DNA of 64,000 bases from Streptomyces sp. ERV7 (GCF_001653515.1 NZ_LYOY01000040.1:124001-188000), one strand, 5' to 3'. Positions 35,149 through 45,303 are shown, counted from the first letter of the stretch. Made by a program: numbers and translations. Notes: a model not told the origin generated them from the letters alone.

Positions 35149-36726
35149 TCACCGGCGGCACAGGGCCGCCGTCACCAGCAGTACGGCCGCTCCCGCCCCG
35201 GCCGCGGCGAAGTCGCCGAGGCCGTCGGCCGCACGGGCCGCCGCGTGGCCGAGCAGCGCCGCCGGGACGCAGCCGAGCAGCAGCCGGACGTGGACGGCGA
35301 GCGTGGGCGAGCGCAGCAGCCCGCCGCCGCCCAGCCTGCGGTGGAGGGTGTACGCGGTGACCGCCCATCCGGCGAACAGGGCGAGCGAGTACGCCCCGGC
35401 CATCCCGGTCACCGCCCAGCGCGCGGGCAGCAGCACATAGGCGAGGGCGGAAAGGCCCGCGTTGCACCCGGCGATCACCAGGTTGAGGACGAAGGGGGTG
35501 CGGGTGTCGCCGAGCGCGTAGAACCCGCGCGAGAGCACGTACTGCCCGGAGAAGGCGATGAGTCCGGGCGCGAACGCCATCAGCATCCCCGCCATCACCG
35601 CCACGTCGTCGGGGCTCGTCCTGCCGTACCCGAAGACCACGCCCATCAGCCAGGGCGCGAGCGCGAGCAGGGCGCAGGCGGCCGGGACGATCATCGCGGC
35701 GCTGGTGCGCAGCCCGTAGGAGAGGTCGCGCCGCACCGCCGCCCGGTCCTCGTCGGCCGCCGCCCGGCTCATCCGGGGCATCAGCGCGGTGAGCAGCGAG
35801 ACGGTGACGATGCCGTGCGGCACCACCCAGAGCATGTACGCGTTGGTGTACGCGGTGTAGCCCGCGCCACCACTGGCGCCCTCGTCGAGGGCGCGCTGCC
35901 CGGCGGTGGTGGAGAGCCGGGTCACGACCCAGTACGCGAGCTGGTTGGTCAGGACGAGCAGCATCAGCCAGCCCGCCGAGCGCAGCGGGCGGGTGATGCC
36001 GCTGCCGCGCCAGTCGAACCGCGGCCGCCAGCGGAACCGGGCCGAGCTCAGCGCCGGGACCAGGGCGAGCGCCTGGACGGCTATCCCGGCGGTGGTGCCC
36101 CAGCCCAGGATCCGGGTGTCGGTGGCGCTCAGGGTGGAGCCGGAGGTCCCGGCGCTCACCAGATAGAGGCCGAACACCGCGATGACGACGAGGTTGTTGA
36201 GGACCGGCGTCCACATCATCGCGCCGAACCGGTCGCGTGCGTTGAGCACCTGCCCGAAGAGCGTGAACAGGCCGTAGAACAGGATCTGCGGCAGGCAGTA
36301 GCGGGCGAAGGCGACCGTGAGGTCGCGCTGGTCGCCGGTGTAGTCGGTGTAGAGGTCGACGATCCGCGGCGCGGCGAGCACCGCGAGGCCGGTGAGGGCC
36401 ACCAGGGCGGCGGTGCACGCGGTGAGCAGCCGGTCGGTGTAGGCGGCGCCGCCGTCGCTGTGCTCCTTGGCGGCGCGGATCAGCTCGGGCACGAAGACCG
36501 CGTTGAGCGTGCCGCCGATGAGCAGGGTGTAGAGGATCGTGGGGACGGTGTTGGCGACGGCGAAACCGTCGCCGACGAGCCCGACGCCGAGCGCGGCCGC
36601 CACCACCGACGACCGGACGAAGCCGGTGGCCCGCGAGACGATCGACCCCGCGGCCATGAGCGCGCCGCTGCGCGCGACGGACGGCTTGGCGGCGTGCCGG
36701 GGAGCCGTTCTGGCGGGGGCCGTCAC
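35149..36726 (-). pseudogene. murJ duplicate with replaced C-terminus
   Basis: Codons 1-519 are identical in translation to murJ at 25984. After AAVLLVT the frame leaves the repeat at 35168/35169 and ends AALCRR, so the final 27 residues are replaced by a short unrelated tail (525 aa in total). Most of the last membrane helix survives, so a working flippase cannot be excluded, but loss of the native tail and of its own promoter argue for a by-product of duplication. Its GTG start still overlaps the stop of the FemX-derived chimera upstream, so it is now in the phzC-D-E transcript. Confidence 0.8.
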
Positions 36727-37460
36727 CGGCGGGCCAGATAGGCCTGGAACGCGCGGTACAGCGCGTGGTTGGTGGTGCCGCTCATCGGTGTCTCCCACTC
36801 CCCCAGTGTCTCGACCACCTGTCCCCCGGTACCGAGCTTCCAGCGCAGCAGACCGAACGGACGATCCTGTGGATCAAGAGTGGAGGGTACCCCGCGCATG
36901 TCGTACACCTCGGCGCCGAGGGCATGCGCATCGAGCATCATCTGCCACTGCAGGGCGTTGCTGGGCCGCACCTCGCGGCGGTGGTCGGCGGAGGCGCCGG
37001 TCTGGTACCAGACCCGCCGCCCGACGGTGATCATGGTGTGGGCGGCCAGCACCTCGCCGCCGTGGACGGCCAGATAGAGGCGCATCCGGCCGGGCTGCTC
37101 GGCGTTGAGCGCCGCGTACTGGCGCTCGTAGTACGCGAGGGACCGGCCGAGCCGGAAGCCGTCGCGCTCCTCGGTGATCCTCAGCAGCCGGTAGAACTCG
37201 GGCAGGTCGGCCGCGCCCGCGGTGACGATCTCGACGCCCGCCTTCTTGGCGGTGCGCACATTGCGGCGCCACTCCTGGTTGAGCCCGGACCACAGCTGCT
37301 CGGGGCTCCGCCCGGCCAGCGGGACCTGGAAGACATAGCGGGGCTGGGCGTCGGCGTCGTCGCCGTCCCCGCCGCACCGCCGCCAGCCGCGCGCCCGCAG
37401 CCGCTCGGCGACGGCGCTGCCCAGCGAGTCCACCTCGGTGGCGAGCACATCGCCGACCCT
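35169..37460. repeat. Segmental duplication, copy 2 (2,292 bp)
   Basis: Direct repeat of 26064-28355. Its left edge sits 51 bp upstream of the exonuclease III start codon, its right edge inside a chorismate synthase gene. Recombination between the copies would delete or amplify a 9,105-bp unit carrying the L,D-transpeptidase, the glu transporter and exonuclease III. Confidence 0.93.
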
Positions 37461-37820
37461 CAGATCCGCGTGCCCCGGCCGGGGCCGGGTCAGCGGCGCG
37501 TTGCGGGCCAGATCGGCCAGCACCTCCGGGTCCACCGGATCGGCCGACATCACCTGTTCCCACTTGGGCCACTCCGTGTTGCCCACCATGATCGCGATCG
37601 GCGAGCCCATGGAGAGGCCGTGGCGGACGCCGCCCAGGAAGGTGACCTCGTCGCGCTCGAACTTCATCCGCGCGCCCCTGCCGTACCCCAGGCGCCGCCG
37701 GGCCAGCTGGTCCGCCACCAGCTCCGTGGTGACCGGCACACCGGCGGGAAGGCCCTCCAGCGTGGCCACCAGTGCGGGGCCGTGCGACTCCCCCGCCGTC
37801 AGCCAGCGCAGCCTGCTCAA
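36723..37820 (-). pseudogene. aroC: Chorismate synthase N-terminus fused in frame to FemX C-terminus
   Basis: Codons 1-120 are chorismate synthase: [20 protein letters not shown] at the start, [33 protein letters not shown], and RPRPGHADL at the join. Codons 121-365 are identical to residues 143-387 of the FemX-like protein. The join (37460/37461) falls exactly between codons, so the frame is open throughout. Real chorismate synthases are about 390-400 aa, so roughly 70% is lost, including most FMN and substrate contacts, and the product cannot be active as such. The start overlaps the phzE stop (ATGA), so an intact ancestor was the fourth gene of the phzC-D-E operon. Confidence 0.88.
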
Positions 37821-39763
37821 CGCACCTCACCCGCAAGCGGTCCCACACAGGAGCGGACGACGCCGGTGAGTGCCTCGGCGAGGATCCGTACGCCGTCCTC
37901 GGTGAGCACCGACTCGGCGTGGAACTGCATCGAGGCGAAGCCCGGCCCGCGCAGCGCGTGCACCTCGCCCGTGTCCGGGTCGCGGCTGATCTCGATGACG
38001 CCGTGGTCGGGGTGGGTGAGCTTGTCGTCGGCGCTGCGGGCGGCGAACGTGTTGTAGAAGCCGACCCGCTCGTACGCGCCGAACAGGTCGATCTCCTTCT
38101 GGACACCCTGGTTGGGGGTGTCGCGGCGGGCCAGGCCGAGGCCGAGGAGCGTGGAGAGGACCTGGTGGCTGAGGCAGACGGCGACGAACGGGCGCCGCTC
38201 GTCGAGGAGCCGGGTCACCGTGGCCCGCAGATGCGCGATCTTGGGGTGGCCGGTCTCCCGGGGGTCGCCCGGGCCGGGGCCCATGACGACCAGGTCGTGG
38301 CTGTCGATGTCGTACGGCTCGTCGAACCGACGGACCGTCACCTGCACGCCCAGCGAGGCCAGTTCATGGCCGATCATCGAGGTGAAGGTGTCCTCCGCGT
38401 CGACGATCAGCACCCGGCGTCCGGCGAGCTCCTCCACCGGTGCGGACCGCTCGGCGGGGTCGCGCAGCCAGAAGTGGGCGATGCGGTCGTTGCGCCGTTC
38501 CAGCGCCTCGCGCACCTGCGGGTGCCCGGCGAACCGCTCGACGGCGCCCGCGCCGGGCGCGCCGGTGGTGCCCGCGTCCAGGGCGGCGAGGAGGCCCGCC
38601 GCCTTCGCCCGGGTCTCGGCGACCTCGCTGACCGGGTCGGAGTGGCGCACCAGGGTGGCGCCGACGCCGATGCTGAGCCGCCCCTCGTCGCTGATGTCGG
38701 TGGTGCGGATGAGGATGGCGGAGTCCATGGTGCGCCCGCCGTGCTCGTCGCGGCCGATCAGGGCCATGACTCCGCTGTAGTAGCCGCGCCCCTCCGGCTC
38801 GTACCGGGTGATCACCTTGCAGGCGCTCTCCAGCGGGCTGCCGGTGACGGTGGGGGCGAACATCGTCTCGCGCAGGATGTCGCGTACGTCGTGGTCGGTG
38901 CGGCCCTCGATGAAGTACTCGGTGTGCGCGAGGCGGCCCATCTCCTTGAGGTACGGGCCGACGACCCGGCCGCCGCCCTCGCAGATCCGCGCCATCATCT
39001 TGAGCTCTTCGTCGACGACCATGTAGAGCTCGTCGGCCTCCTTGCGGTCGGCCAGGAACGCCATCACCCCGGGCAGGTCGGGACCCGCCGCCGGGTAGCG
39101 GTAGGTGCCGCTGATGGGGTTCATCACGGCGGTGCCGCCGTGCAGGCTGACATGGCGCTCGGGGCTGGCGCCGACGAAGGTGCGCCCGCCGGTGTGCACC
39201 AGGAACGTCCAGTACGCGCCGGACTCCCGCTCGACCAGGCGCCGGAAGAACGACAGGGCGCTGTGCGGGGTGTAGGGCGTGATGTCCGCGACGAAGGCGC
39301 GCTTGATGACGAAGTTGGCGCCCTCGCCGTTGCCGATCTCGTGCTCGATGACCTCGCGCACGATCTGCGCGTAGCTGTCGTCGTTCACGTCGAAGCGGCC
39401 GTCGGTGAGGGTGACCGGCTCGTTCGGCAGCCGTCGCAGGGCCTCGGCGAGCGGCAGTTCGCCCTGTTCGGCCACCGACATCACGAGCAGCGGCTCGCCG
39501 TCGTCGGTGCTGGTGAAGCCGCGCTCGGAGATCTGCCGGTACGGGACGACCGCCAGCACCTCGTGGCGGGCGCCCGGCCCGGCGGGCGACTCGGGCACGG
39601 GTATCTCCGCCAGCGCGTCGACGGCCGAGACCTCGCCGAGGAGCACTTCGAGGACGTCGCGGTCCACGGTCTCGGGCCGGTGCAGCAGGGCGTACGCGGC
39701 GGGGCCCTGCTCCAGCACCCGGCCCAGCAGGTCCCGGTCCGCGGGGAGTCGGCCGTCGCTCAT
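37817..39763 (-). CDS. phzE: PhzE, 2-amino-2-deoxyisochorismate synthase
   Basis: This 648-aa fusion has an N-terminal anthranilate-synthase-like chorismate domain and a C-terminal glutamine amidotransferase. The chorismate domain has [11 protein letters not shown], where Ser in place of the PabB Lys is the PhzE/ADIC pattern, and [17 protein letters not shown] text near EFFIEG. The amidotransferase has [12 protein letters not shown], nucleophile Cys in FVAVCLSHQ and [12 protein letters not shown]. It converts chorismate plus glutamine-derived ammonia to ADIC, the committed phenazine step. The start overlaps the phzD stop (ATGA). Confidence 0.95.
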   Translation of the reverse strand: MSDGRLPADRDLLGRVLEQGPAAYALLHRPETVDRDVLEVLLGEVSAVDALAEIPVPESPAGPGARHEVLAVVPYRQISERGFTSTDDGEPLLVMSVAEQGELPLAEALRRLPNEPVTLTDGRFDVNDDSYAQIVREVIEHEIGNGEGANFVIKRAFVADITPYTPHSALSFFRRLVERESGAYWTFLVHTGGRTFVGASPERHVSLHGGTAVMNPISGTYRYPAAGPDLPGVMAFLADRKEADELYMVVDEELKMMARICEGGGRVVGPYLKEMGRLAHTEYFIEGRTDHDVRDILRETMFAPTVTGSPLESACKVITRYEPEGRGYYSGVMALIGRDEHGGRTMDSAILIRTTDISDEGRLSIGVGATLVRHSDPVSEVAETRAKAAGLLAALDAGTTGAPGAGAVERFAGHPQVREALERRNDRIAHFWLRDPAERSAPVEELAGRRVLIVDAEDTFTSMIGHELASLGVQVTVRRFDEPYDIDSHDLVVMGPGPGDPRETGHPKIAHLRATVTRLLDERRPFVAVCLSHQVLSTLLGLGLARRDTPNQGVQKEIDLFGAYERVGFYNTFAARSADDKLTHPDHGVIEISRDPDTGEVHALRGPGFASMQFHAESVLTEDGVRILAEALTGVVRSCVGPLAGEVR

Positions 39764-40419
39764 CGGCCCGCTCCGTCCGCGGGGGCGAGCTCGGCGAGGA
39801 CCGACTTGGTGGTGGTGACCACGGCACAGCGCTCGGCCGCGTAGTTCAGGGCCATGCGGTGGTACTGCTCGGAGAAGTCCGCGACCGCGTCCGCGACCAG
39901 GAAGGGCTGGATGTCGTTGGTGAACGCCTCCACCGCCGACATCAGCACGCCCACGTGCGCGTACACCCCGCAGATGACCAGTTGGTCGCGGCCTGCCGCG
40001 CGCATCCGCTCCAGCAGGTCCGACTTGAAGAACGCGCTGTAGCGCCACTTGGTGAACACCCAGTCGTCCGCGCCCGGTTCGAGCTCGTCGACGACCTGGC
40101 GGTCCTCCGGGGCGACCCGCATGCCCGGTCCCCAGAAGTCCTTCAGCAGCCCGCGCTCCTGCTCGCTCATCCCGCCGGGCTGCGCGGTGTAGGCCACCGG
40201 GATCCCGGCCGCGGCGCAGCTCTCGCGCAGCAGCGCGGCGTTGCGCACCAGGGCGCCGCCGGGCGACTGGTCCGCCGGGAACGGCCGCAGGAAGTAGCGC
40301 TGCATGTCGTGGACGAGCAGCACCGCCCGGTCGGGATCGACCGTCCAGGTCGCGGTGTTGGCGGGCAGGTCGCCCTCGGAGGGCATCGGATACGGGTCGA
40401 TGGAGGGCAGGCCCGCCAT
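39760..40419 (-). CDS. phzD: PhzD, isochorismatase-type hydrolase
   Basis: This 219-aa protein hydrolyses the vinyl ether of ADIC to trans-2,3-dihydro-3-hydroxyanthranilate and pyruvate. [14 protein letters not shown] carries the catalytic Asp, [12 protein letters not shown] the Lys-containing segment, and [20 protein letters not shown] the PhzD variant in which the usual cysteine nucleophile is absent. Length and motifs match Pseudomonas PhzD closely. It is 75 bp downstream of phzC and coupled to phzE. Confidence 0.96.
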   Translation of the reverse strand: MAGLPSIDPYPMPSEGDLPANTATWTVDPDRAVLLVHDMQRYFLRPFPADQSPGGALVRNAALLRESCAAAGIPVAYTAQPGGMSEQERGLLKDFWGPGMRVAPEDRQVVDELEPGADDWVFTKWRYSAFFKSDLLERMRAAGRDQLVICGVYAHVGVLMSAVEAFTNDIQPFLVADAVADFSEQYHRMALNYAAERCAVVTTTKSVLAELAPADGAGR

Positions 40420-40494
40420 GGGGGTCGTCCTTTCGCTGTGCCGGTACGTGTACGGAGTCGTGCGCGGCGTGCGCCTACGGAGCGCTGGTCGGCC

Positions 40495-41667
40495 TCAGCC
40501 GAGCCAGGCCGAGGCCACCGAGACCGCCTGGCGCGGGTTGAGGCGCGGGTCGCAGAAGCTCGTGTACTTGTCGCCGACCTCGTGCAGCCGGTCGTGGTCG
40601 GTGACGCACTCGGTGACGTCGTCCGGGGTGGTCTCCAGATGGATGCCGCCGGCGGTGCCGCCCGCCGTGGTGACCGCGCGGTGGAACTCCACGACCTCCC
40701 GTACGACGGTCTTCACCAGCCGCGTCTTGAGCCCCTCGGGGCCGTTGACGGTGTTGCCGTGCATCGGGTCGGTCAGCCAGATCACCGGGTGGCCCGCCGC
40801 GCGCACCGCCGCCACCAGCGGCGGCAGCTTCTCCCCCACGGTGTCCGCGCCCATCCGGGAGATCAGCGTGAGGCGCCCGGGCACCCGCTCGGGGTCGAGC
40901 TTCTCGCACAGCGCGAGCAGGTCCGCCGAGGTCATCCCCGGGCCGACCTTGCAGGCCACCGGGTTGGCCACGGCGGCGAGCAGCGCCACATGGGCGCCGT
41001 CCACCTGGCGGGTGCGCTCACCGATCCACGGCCAGTGCGTGGACGTCAGCAGCAGCCGGCCGTCGTCCTGCAGGCGCACCATCGGCAGCTCGTAGTCGAG
41101 CAGCAGCGCCTCGTGGCTGGTCCACACCGGCGCCTCGTGGCGGGCCCCGCGCGCCGGGCCGCTCCAGCCGAGCAGCTCCATGATGCCGCGCGCCGAGCGG
41201 TAGCCGGTCAGCATGCGGGTGGGGTCGGGCTTGCGCAGCTCGGGGTCGGGCTCGGGGGCGTTGACCATATGGCCCCGGTAGACGGGGAGTTCGACCCCGG
41301 CGACCGTCTCGGTGGGACGGGAGCGGGGCTTGCCGTACTGGCCGGCCAGGCGGCCGACGCGCAGCACGGGCTTGTGCGAGGTCATCCGCATGACCCCGGC
41401 GAGCATGTCGAGCAGCCCGACCTTGCGGGCCACGTCGCCGTGACTGTCCTCCGCCCAGTCCTCGGCACAGTCGCCGGTCTGGACGACCTGGACCCGTCCG
41501 GCGGCGACCTCGGCCAGCCGCGCGCGCAGCTGGTCGACGTCGTCCGCCTCGACGAGCGGCGGCAGCGCGGCGAGCTCCTGCCGCACCCGTACGAGTTCCG
41601 CGTGGCCGTCCCAGTCCGGTTGCTGCACTGCGGGCAACGAGCGGAGGAACGTGTGGACGCTGTGCAC
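40495..41667 (-). CDS. phzC: PhzC, class II DAHP synthase
   Basis: The predicted protein is 390 aa. GTG 41665-41667 was chosen for its GGGAGG site; an ATG at 41692 lacks one. Plant-type (class II) 3-deoxy-arabino-heptulosonate-7-phosphate synthase: RVQVVQTGDCAEDWAE, KPVLRVGRLAGQYGKPRS, LVSR-like LTLISRMGADTV, and WLTDPMHGNTV with metal ligands Cys, His, Glu and Asp visible. In phenazine clusters PhzC boosts flux into the shikimate pathway and is usually insensitive to feedback. First gene of the leftward phzC-D-E-aroC' operon. Confidence 0.95.
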   Translation of the reverse strand: MHSVHTFLRSLPAVQQPDWDGHAELVRVRQELAALPPLVEADDVDQLRARLAEVAAGRVQVVQTGDCAEDWAEDSHGDVARKVGLLDMLAGVMRMTSHKPVLRVGRLAGQYGKPRSRPTETVAGVELPVYRGHMVNAPEPDPELRKPDPTRMLTGYRSARGIMELLGWSGPARGARHEAPVWTSHEALLLDYELPMVRLQDDGRLLLTSTHWPWIGERTRQVDGAHVALLAAVANPVACKVGPGMTSADLLALCEKLDPERVPGRLTLISRMGADTVGEKLPPLVAAVRAAGHPVIWLTDPMHGNTVNGPEGLKTRLVKTVVREVVEFHRAVTTAGGTAGGIHLETTPDDVTECVTDHDRLHEVGDKYTSFCDPRLNPRQAVSVASAWLG

Positions 41668-42106
41668 CTGATACCTCCCAGGGTGGCGTGGCACCGCTCA
41701 CCCGAAGGGCGGATCAGGAAGCGGCTGGACGCCGACTCTCGCCGACGGCGGGAGGAAAACCGAAGCCGGTTTGCGGGACTCCGTGAAATGCGGGCGGAAT
41801 CTGGGCCGGACTTGACGGAGTGTCGGTCCGGCGCCGCCGACGGGATCCGGCCGCGCCGGGCCCCGGTGGCTTGCGCGCGCCCCCTGCGCCCGCACCCACC
41901 GGGAGCGCGGTGGCGCAGCCACCATCGGGCGGCACGGTACCCCGTGGCGGCCCCCCGTGAACGGGGGCGCGGGCGGGGCCGCAGTGACGAGCCACCCACG
42001 CGGGGGCGCGATGGGGTGCCCCCTGCACCTCGCCTCTCACGTCGAGTCCCGGCCATTCTCGAAGAGGTGGCTCCAACGAGCCGCTCAGAGATTTTAGGGG
42101 GTTTCT
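41668..42106. promoter_or_regulatory. 439-bp divergent promoter region, phzC / IS701-like gene
   Basis: No gene is seen in this stretch. It carries ACTCCGT (41778-41784) and its inverse ACGGAGT (41815-41821) 30 bp apart. The second is part of GACTTGACGGAGT (41809-41821), which differs by one base from a motif present twice upstream of phzB. The rest is GC-rich with a GGTACC site at about 41937. Confidence 0.5.
41809..41821 (-). promoter_or_regulatory. Motif shared with phzB upstream repeats (ACTCCGTCAAGTC)
   Basis: Reads ACTCCGTCAAGTC on the phz coding strand, 142 bp before the phzC start. The two copies upstream of phzB read ACTCCGTCAGGTC at 52760-52772 and 52843-52855, in the same orientation to their operon. 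A common regulator site or promoter element is inferred; chance cannot be excluded for a 13-mer with one mismatch. Confidence 0.5.
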
Positions 42107-43357
42107 GTGAGCGTTCCCGCTGGCAGTATCAGGTCTGTACCCAGTCGCCGCGCCGTGCCGTCACAGCGCACTTCACCTGCGGTCATGTACGAGCGTGAGT
42201 TCATGCTCAGGGACATGAGCAACGCGCTGTTCGCGTCCCTTCCCAGGCGGGACCAGCGGCACAAGGGGGAGCAGTATCTGCGCGGGCTGCTCACGGCGAA
42301 GGGGCGCCGCTCGATCAGGAACGTGGCGGCCTGCCTGGGCGATCCCACCCTGGAACAGACCCTCCACCACTTCATCTGCAACTCCACCTGGGAATGGCAG
42401 CCGGTGCGCGAGGCGCTGGCGTGCTGGCTCGGCCAGGTCATCTCGCCGCAGGCCTGGGTGGTGCGGCAGATGTCGATACCCAAGTCCGGCCGCCACTCGG
42501 TGGGCGTGGGCCGCAGCTTCGACCTCTACCGCAACCAGATGTTCCACGGCCAGCAGGCCTTCGGCGTGTGGTGCGCCTCGGAGGAGGCCGCGGCGCCGGT
42601 GAACTGGCGGCTGGTGCTGCCCGAGCAGCGGGGCGAGGAGGAGGGTACGCCCTCCGGCGCCTCCGGCGGAAGGTACTCCGACCACACCGTCGAGTCGCCC
42701 GAGGAGTGCGCCACCACCGCGGCCCTGGAGTTCGCGGGACTGCACGGCGCCCCGCTGCTGCCCGTGGTGCTCGATCTGCCGGTGCGCGACCCGGAGGCGC
42801 TGGTACGGCGGTTCGGCGCGGCCGGGGTGCCGGTGCTCGCGCGGGTGGGCGCCGGGGCCCGGTTCACCGTGGAGGAGCCCGCGCTGGCCCGGTTCGGCAC
42901 GGGCCCGCTGCCGGTGCAGCGCATCCTCGACTCGGTCAAGGGGCGCCGCCAGCGCGTCGGCAGGTTCGACCCGAGCGCGCCCTCGGGCGTACGGCACGCC
43001 GCCGCGGTCAAGGTGCGGGTCGGGCTGCCGGGCGGGACCCACGTGCTCCGGGACGCCCGCGAGGGCGGGCTCGCGCTGCTCGGGGAGTGGGAGGAGCAGC
43101 ACCGCGCGCCCACCCAGCTGTGGCTCACCAACATGGGCAGCGTGCCCACGTCCACCCTGCTGAGCCTGACCCGGCTGGCCGACCGGGTCGGCCGGGACCT
43201 CGCGGACCACGGGGACCGGGCGGGGCTGCGGGACTTCGAGGGGCGGTCCCTGCGGGGCTGGCACTGCCATATGACGCTGGCCTCGGCGGCCCACGCCCTG
43301 GAGGCCCTGACCGCGGGCCGCCGCCAGGAGGAGGGCTACTTCCCCAAGGTGTCCTGA
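42107..43357 (+). CDS. Domesticated IS701-type transposase homologue (catalytic Asp lost)
   Basis: The predicted protein is 416 aa from GTG 42107 with AGGGGG 6-7 bp upstream. The N-terminal half follows IS701-family transposases (HKGEQYLRGLLTAKGRRSIR; QTLHHFICNSTWEWQPVREA), and the end keeps FEGRSLRGWHCHMTLASAAH. The first catalytic motif, normally VVDDTGFPKKG, here reads VVRQMSIPKSG, so the DDE Asp is gone; the central Asp motif is also not evident. No terminal inverted repeats flank it. It is probably a retired transposase kept as a DNA-binding factor in the cluster. Convergent with the GAF/PucR gene, overlapping 22 bp. Confidence 0.8.
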   Translation: MSVPAGSIRSVPSRRAVPSQRTSPAVMYEREFMLRDMSNALFASLPRRDQRHKGEQYLRGLLTAKGRRSIRNVAACLGDPTLEQTLHHFICNSTWEWQPVREALACWLGQVISPQAWVVRQMSIPKSGRHSVGVGRSFDLYRNQMFHGQQAFGVWCASEEAAAPVNWRLVLPEQRGEEEGTPSGASGGRYSDHTVESPEECATTAALEFAGLHGAPLLPVVLDLPVRDPEALVRRFGAAGVPVLARVGAGARFTVEEPALARFGTGPLPVQRILDSVKGRRQRVGRFDPSAPSGVRHAAAVKVRVGLPGGTHVLRDAREGGLALLGEWEEQHRAPTQLWLTNMGSVPTSTLLSLTRLADRVGRDLADHGDRAGLRDFEGRSLRGWHCHMTLASAAHALEALTAGRRQEEGYFPKVS

Positions 43358-45303
43358 GGGCCGGCGGCGGCCTCCCGCCGGCCGAGGACCGCCTCGCGCC
43401 GGCGGCGCAGCACCTCCCGGGCGCGCAGCAGCCGCAGCGCCAGCTGCGCCTCGGTGGCGCGCTCGGGCTGCTGCCAGCCGGGGCCGAGCAGCTCGGTGAT
43501 CCGCTCCAGGCGGCGGGTCACCGTGTTGGGGTGGACGTGCAGCCCGCCTGCCGCGCGGGTCGGGCTGCTGCCCGCGGCGAAGTACGCCTCCATCGTCGGC
43601 ACCAGGTGCGTCATCCGCTCGGCGTCGTGGTCGAGCACCGGCCCGACGACGGAGGCGACGAACCCGTCGACGTCGTGGTCGTCGGAGAGCAGCAGCCCCA
43701 GGAAGCCCAGGTCGTCGATGGAGGCGGCGCTGCCGACGCCGTCGAGCGCGATCAGCGCGTCGAAGCAGCGCAGCGCCTCCTGGTACACCTGGGCCACCGA
43801 GGCGAGCGAGGCGGCGGGACCCGCCGAGGCCACCGTGACGGGCTCGGCGAGCAGCGGCGACAGCTCACCGGACACCGCGCGGGCGACGGCCGAGGCGTCG
43901 GTGCCGGGCAGCAGCAGCACGATGTCGCCCTCGTGCACCTTCATCAGGCCGGAGCCGCGATAGGCGTACGAGGAGCACCACACCACCGCCTTGCCGTGCT
44001 CCGCGCCCTCCGGCCGGACCACCACCACGACGTGCGGGGCGTCCGCGTCGATGCCCAACTGATGTGCCTGGCGGGCGAGTTGGCCCGGTGACTGGGCGAC
44101 GCCGGTGAGCAGCCCGTCGAAGTACTCGTCGCGCAGCGGCCCCTCGGCCACGGCCGTGCTGCGCCGCACCGCGAACAGCAGCGCCACCGCCTGCCCCACC
44201 GAGCCCAGGAAGCCCCGCTCGTCCTCGGTGAGGGCGCGGTCGGCCCGCAGCAGCACCAGGACGGGTTCCTCGCCCGCGCTGACGGGGGCCGCCCAGACGT
44301 TCTCGGCGATCTCCACCGGGCCGCCCACTGCATGGGTCTCCAGGGCCACCTCGCGGGTGCGCGCCTCGTCGAGGTCCGGCGGCTCGCCCGCACAGGCGAG
44401 GGTGTGCCCGCAGGCGTCGCTCACCACCAGCCCGGCGTCGAGCGCCTGCGCGGCGGCCTTCACCAGCTCGTGCAGATCGCCGCCGCCCAGCACCAGGCCG
44501 ACCAGCGAGGCCATGGACCCGGCCAGCTGCCGCATCCGCGCGATGGTGGCGTCCGCGCGCACGCCCGCGGACTCCAGCTCGGCGATCTCCTTCTGGGAGC
44601 GGTCGAGCAGCCGGGCCTTCTCCAGGGCGACCGCGGCGAAGTCCGCCAGGTACCGCATGAAGCTGATCTCGTCGGGGGTGAAGTGCCGCACCACCCGGTC
44701 CGCCCCGTACAACGCCCCTATGGGCACACCGCTCTGGCGGATCGGCACCACCATGATGGCGTGCAGCCCCTCGGCCCGGACGACCGCGTCGAGCTGGTCG
44801 CCGTGCGGGATCCGGTCGTCGTTGAGGTAGTCCGAGGTCCAGTAGGGCGCGCCGGTCTCGTGCGCCATCTCGCCCAGGCCGCGGCTCTTCTCGACCACCA
44901 GCCCCACGTTGAGCGAGGTGGTGTCGCCGTCCGAACTGTGCACGTACGAGCCGCCGCCGGGCTTGCGCAGGCTGATGTAGGCCATGTCGAACCCGAGGAG
45001 CCGTCGCGCGCGGCTCGTGATGACCTTGAGCAGCGTGTCGGGGTCGTAGGGAATCGTCATGTCGTGAACGGTGTTGACCAAGTCGGCCATGACCGACTCC
45101 CGTTGCCGGCGCTGATGACTGGAGGCCTGGATTTTCAGGGCGAGGCGGGTCGCTCTTTCCAGTTCCTCCAGCGGCGACCGGGGCAGGTTTTCGCGGTGGG
45201 CGCGGTCGAGCAACTCCTGAAAGTGCCCGGGGGGTGAATCGAGTGCGAGCAGTTCCAGAACGGCCAGTGCCGGGGCATCCAGGAATGCCTTGTCATCCAC
45301 CAT
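43336..45303 (-). CDS. GAF/PucR-type transcriptional regulator
   Basis: The predicted protein is 655 aa from ATG 45301-45303 with GGGGGG about 7 bp upstream. The N-terminal ~120 residues are helical. A GAF domain (about 100-250: LLGFDMAYISLRKPGGGSYV, MVVPIRQSGVPIGALYGADR) is followed by a coiled segment, a middle domain (about 330-480), and the PucR/CdaR C-terminal HTH GLHVHPNTVTRRLERITELLG. Such regulators bind a small ligand through GAF and activate or repress nearby catabolic or metabolite genes. It is divergent from the methyltransferase-pabAB pair, its likely target. Confidence 0.85.
   Translation of the reverse strand: MVDDKAFLDAPALAVLELLALDSPPGHFQELLDRAHRENLPRSPLEELERATRLALKIQASSHQRRQRESVMADLVNTVHDMTIPYDPDTLLKVITSRARRLLGFDMAYISLRKPGGGSYVHSSDGDTTSLNVGLVVEKSRGLGEMAHETGAPYWTSDYLNDDRIPHGDQLDAVVRAEGLHAIMVVPIRQSGVPIGALYGADRVVRHFTPDEISFMRYLADFAAVALEKARLLDRSQKEIAELESAGVRADATIARMRQLAGSMASLVGLVLGGGDLHELVKAAAQALDAGLVVSDACGHTLACAGEPPDLDEARTREVALETHAVGGPVEIAENVWAAPVSAGEEPVLVLLRADRALTEDERGFLGSVGQAVALLFAVRRSTAVAEGPLRDEYFDGLLTGVAQSPGQLARQAHQLGIDADAPHVVVVVRPEGAEHGKAVVWCSSYAYRGSGLMKVHEGDIVLLLPGTDASAVARAVSGELSPLLAEPVTVASAGPAASLASVAQVYQEALRCFDALIALDGVGSAASIDDLGFLGLLLSDDHDVDGFVASVVGPVLDHDAERMTHLVPTMEAYFAAGSSPTRAAGGLHVHPNTVTRRLERITELLGPGWQQPERATEAQLALRLLRAREVLRRRREAVLGRREAAAGPQDTLGK

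Noticed and set aside
33793..36741. Very long plus-strand open frame (about 980 codons) across the duplicated block and gene boundaries
   Set aside because: Translation is His/Arg/Gly-rich low-complexity sequence opposite clear genes (murJ copy, exonuclease III); it is a high-GC antisense shadow.
35119..37460. Integrase-type genomic island boundary or prophage att site for the phz locus
   Set aside because: No integrase, tRNA or short att repeat was seen at either edge; the only repeat is the 2.3-kb segment of ordinary genes.
42107..43357. Active insertion sequence of the IS701 family
   Set aside because: The first catalytic Asp motif is lost, no terminal inverted repeats or target duplication were seen, and the gene has its own ribosome site in a cluster promoter; listed as a domesticated homologue.
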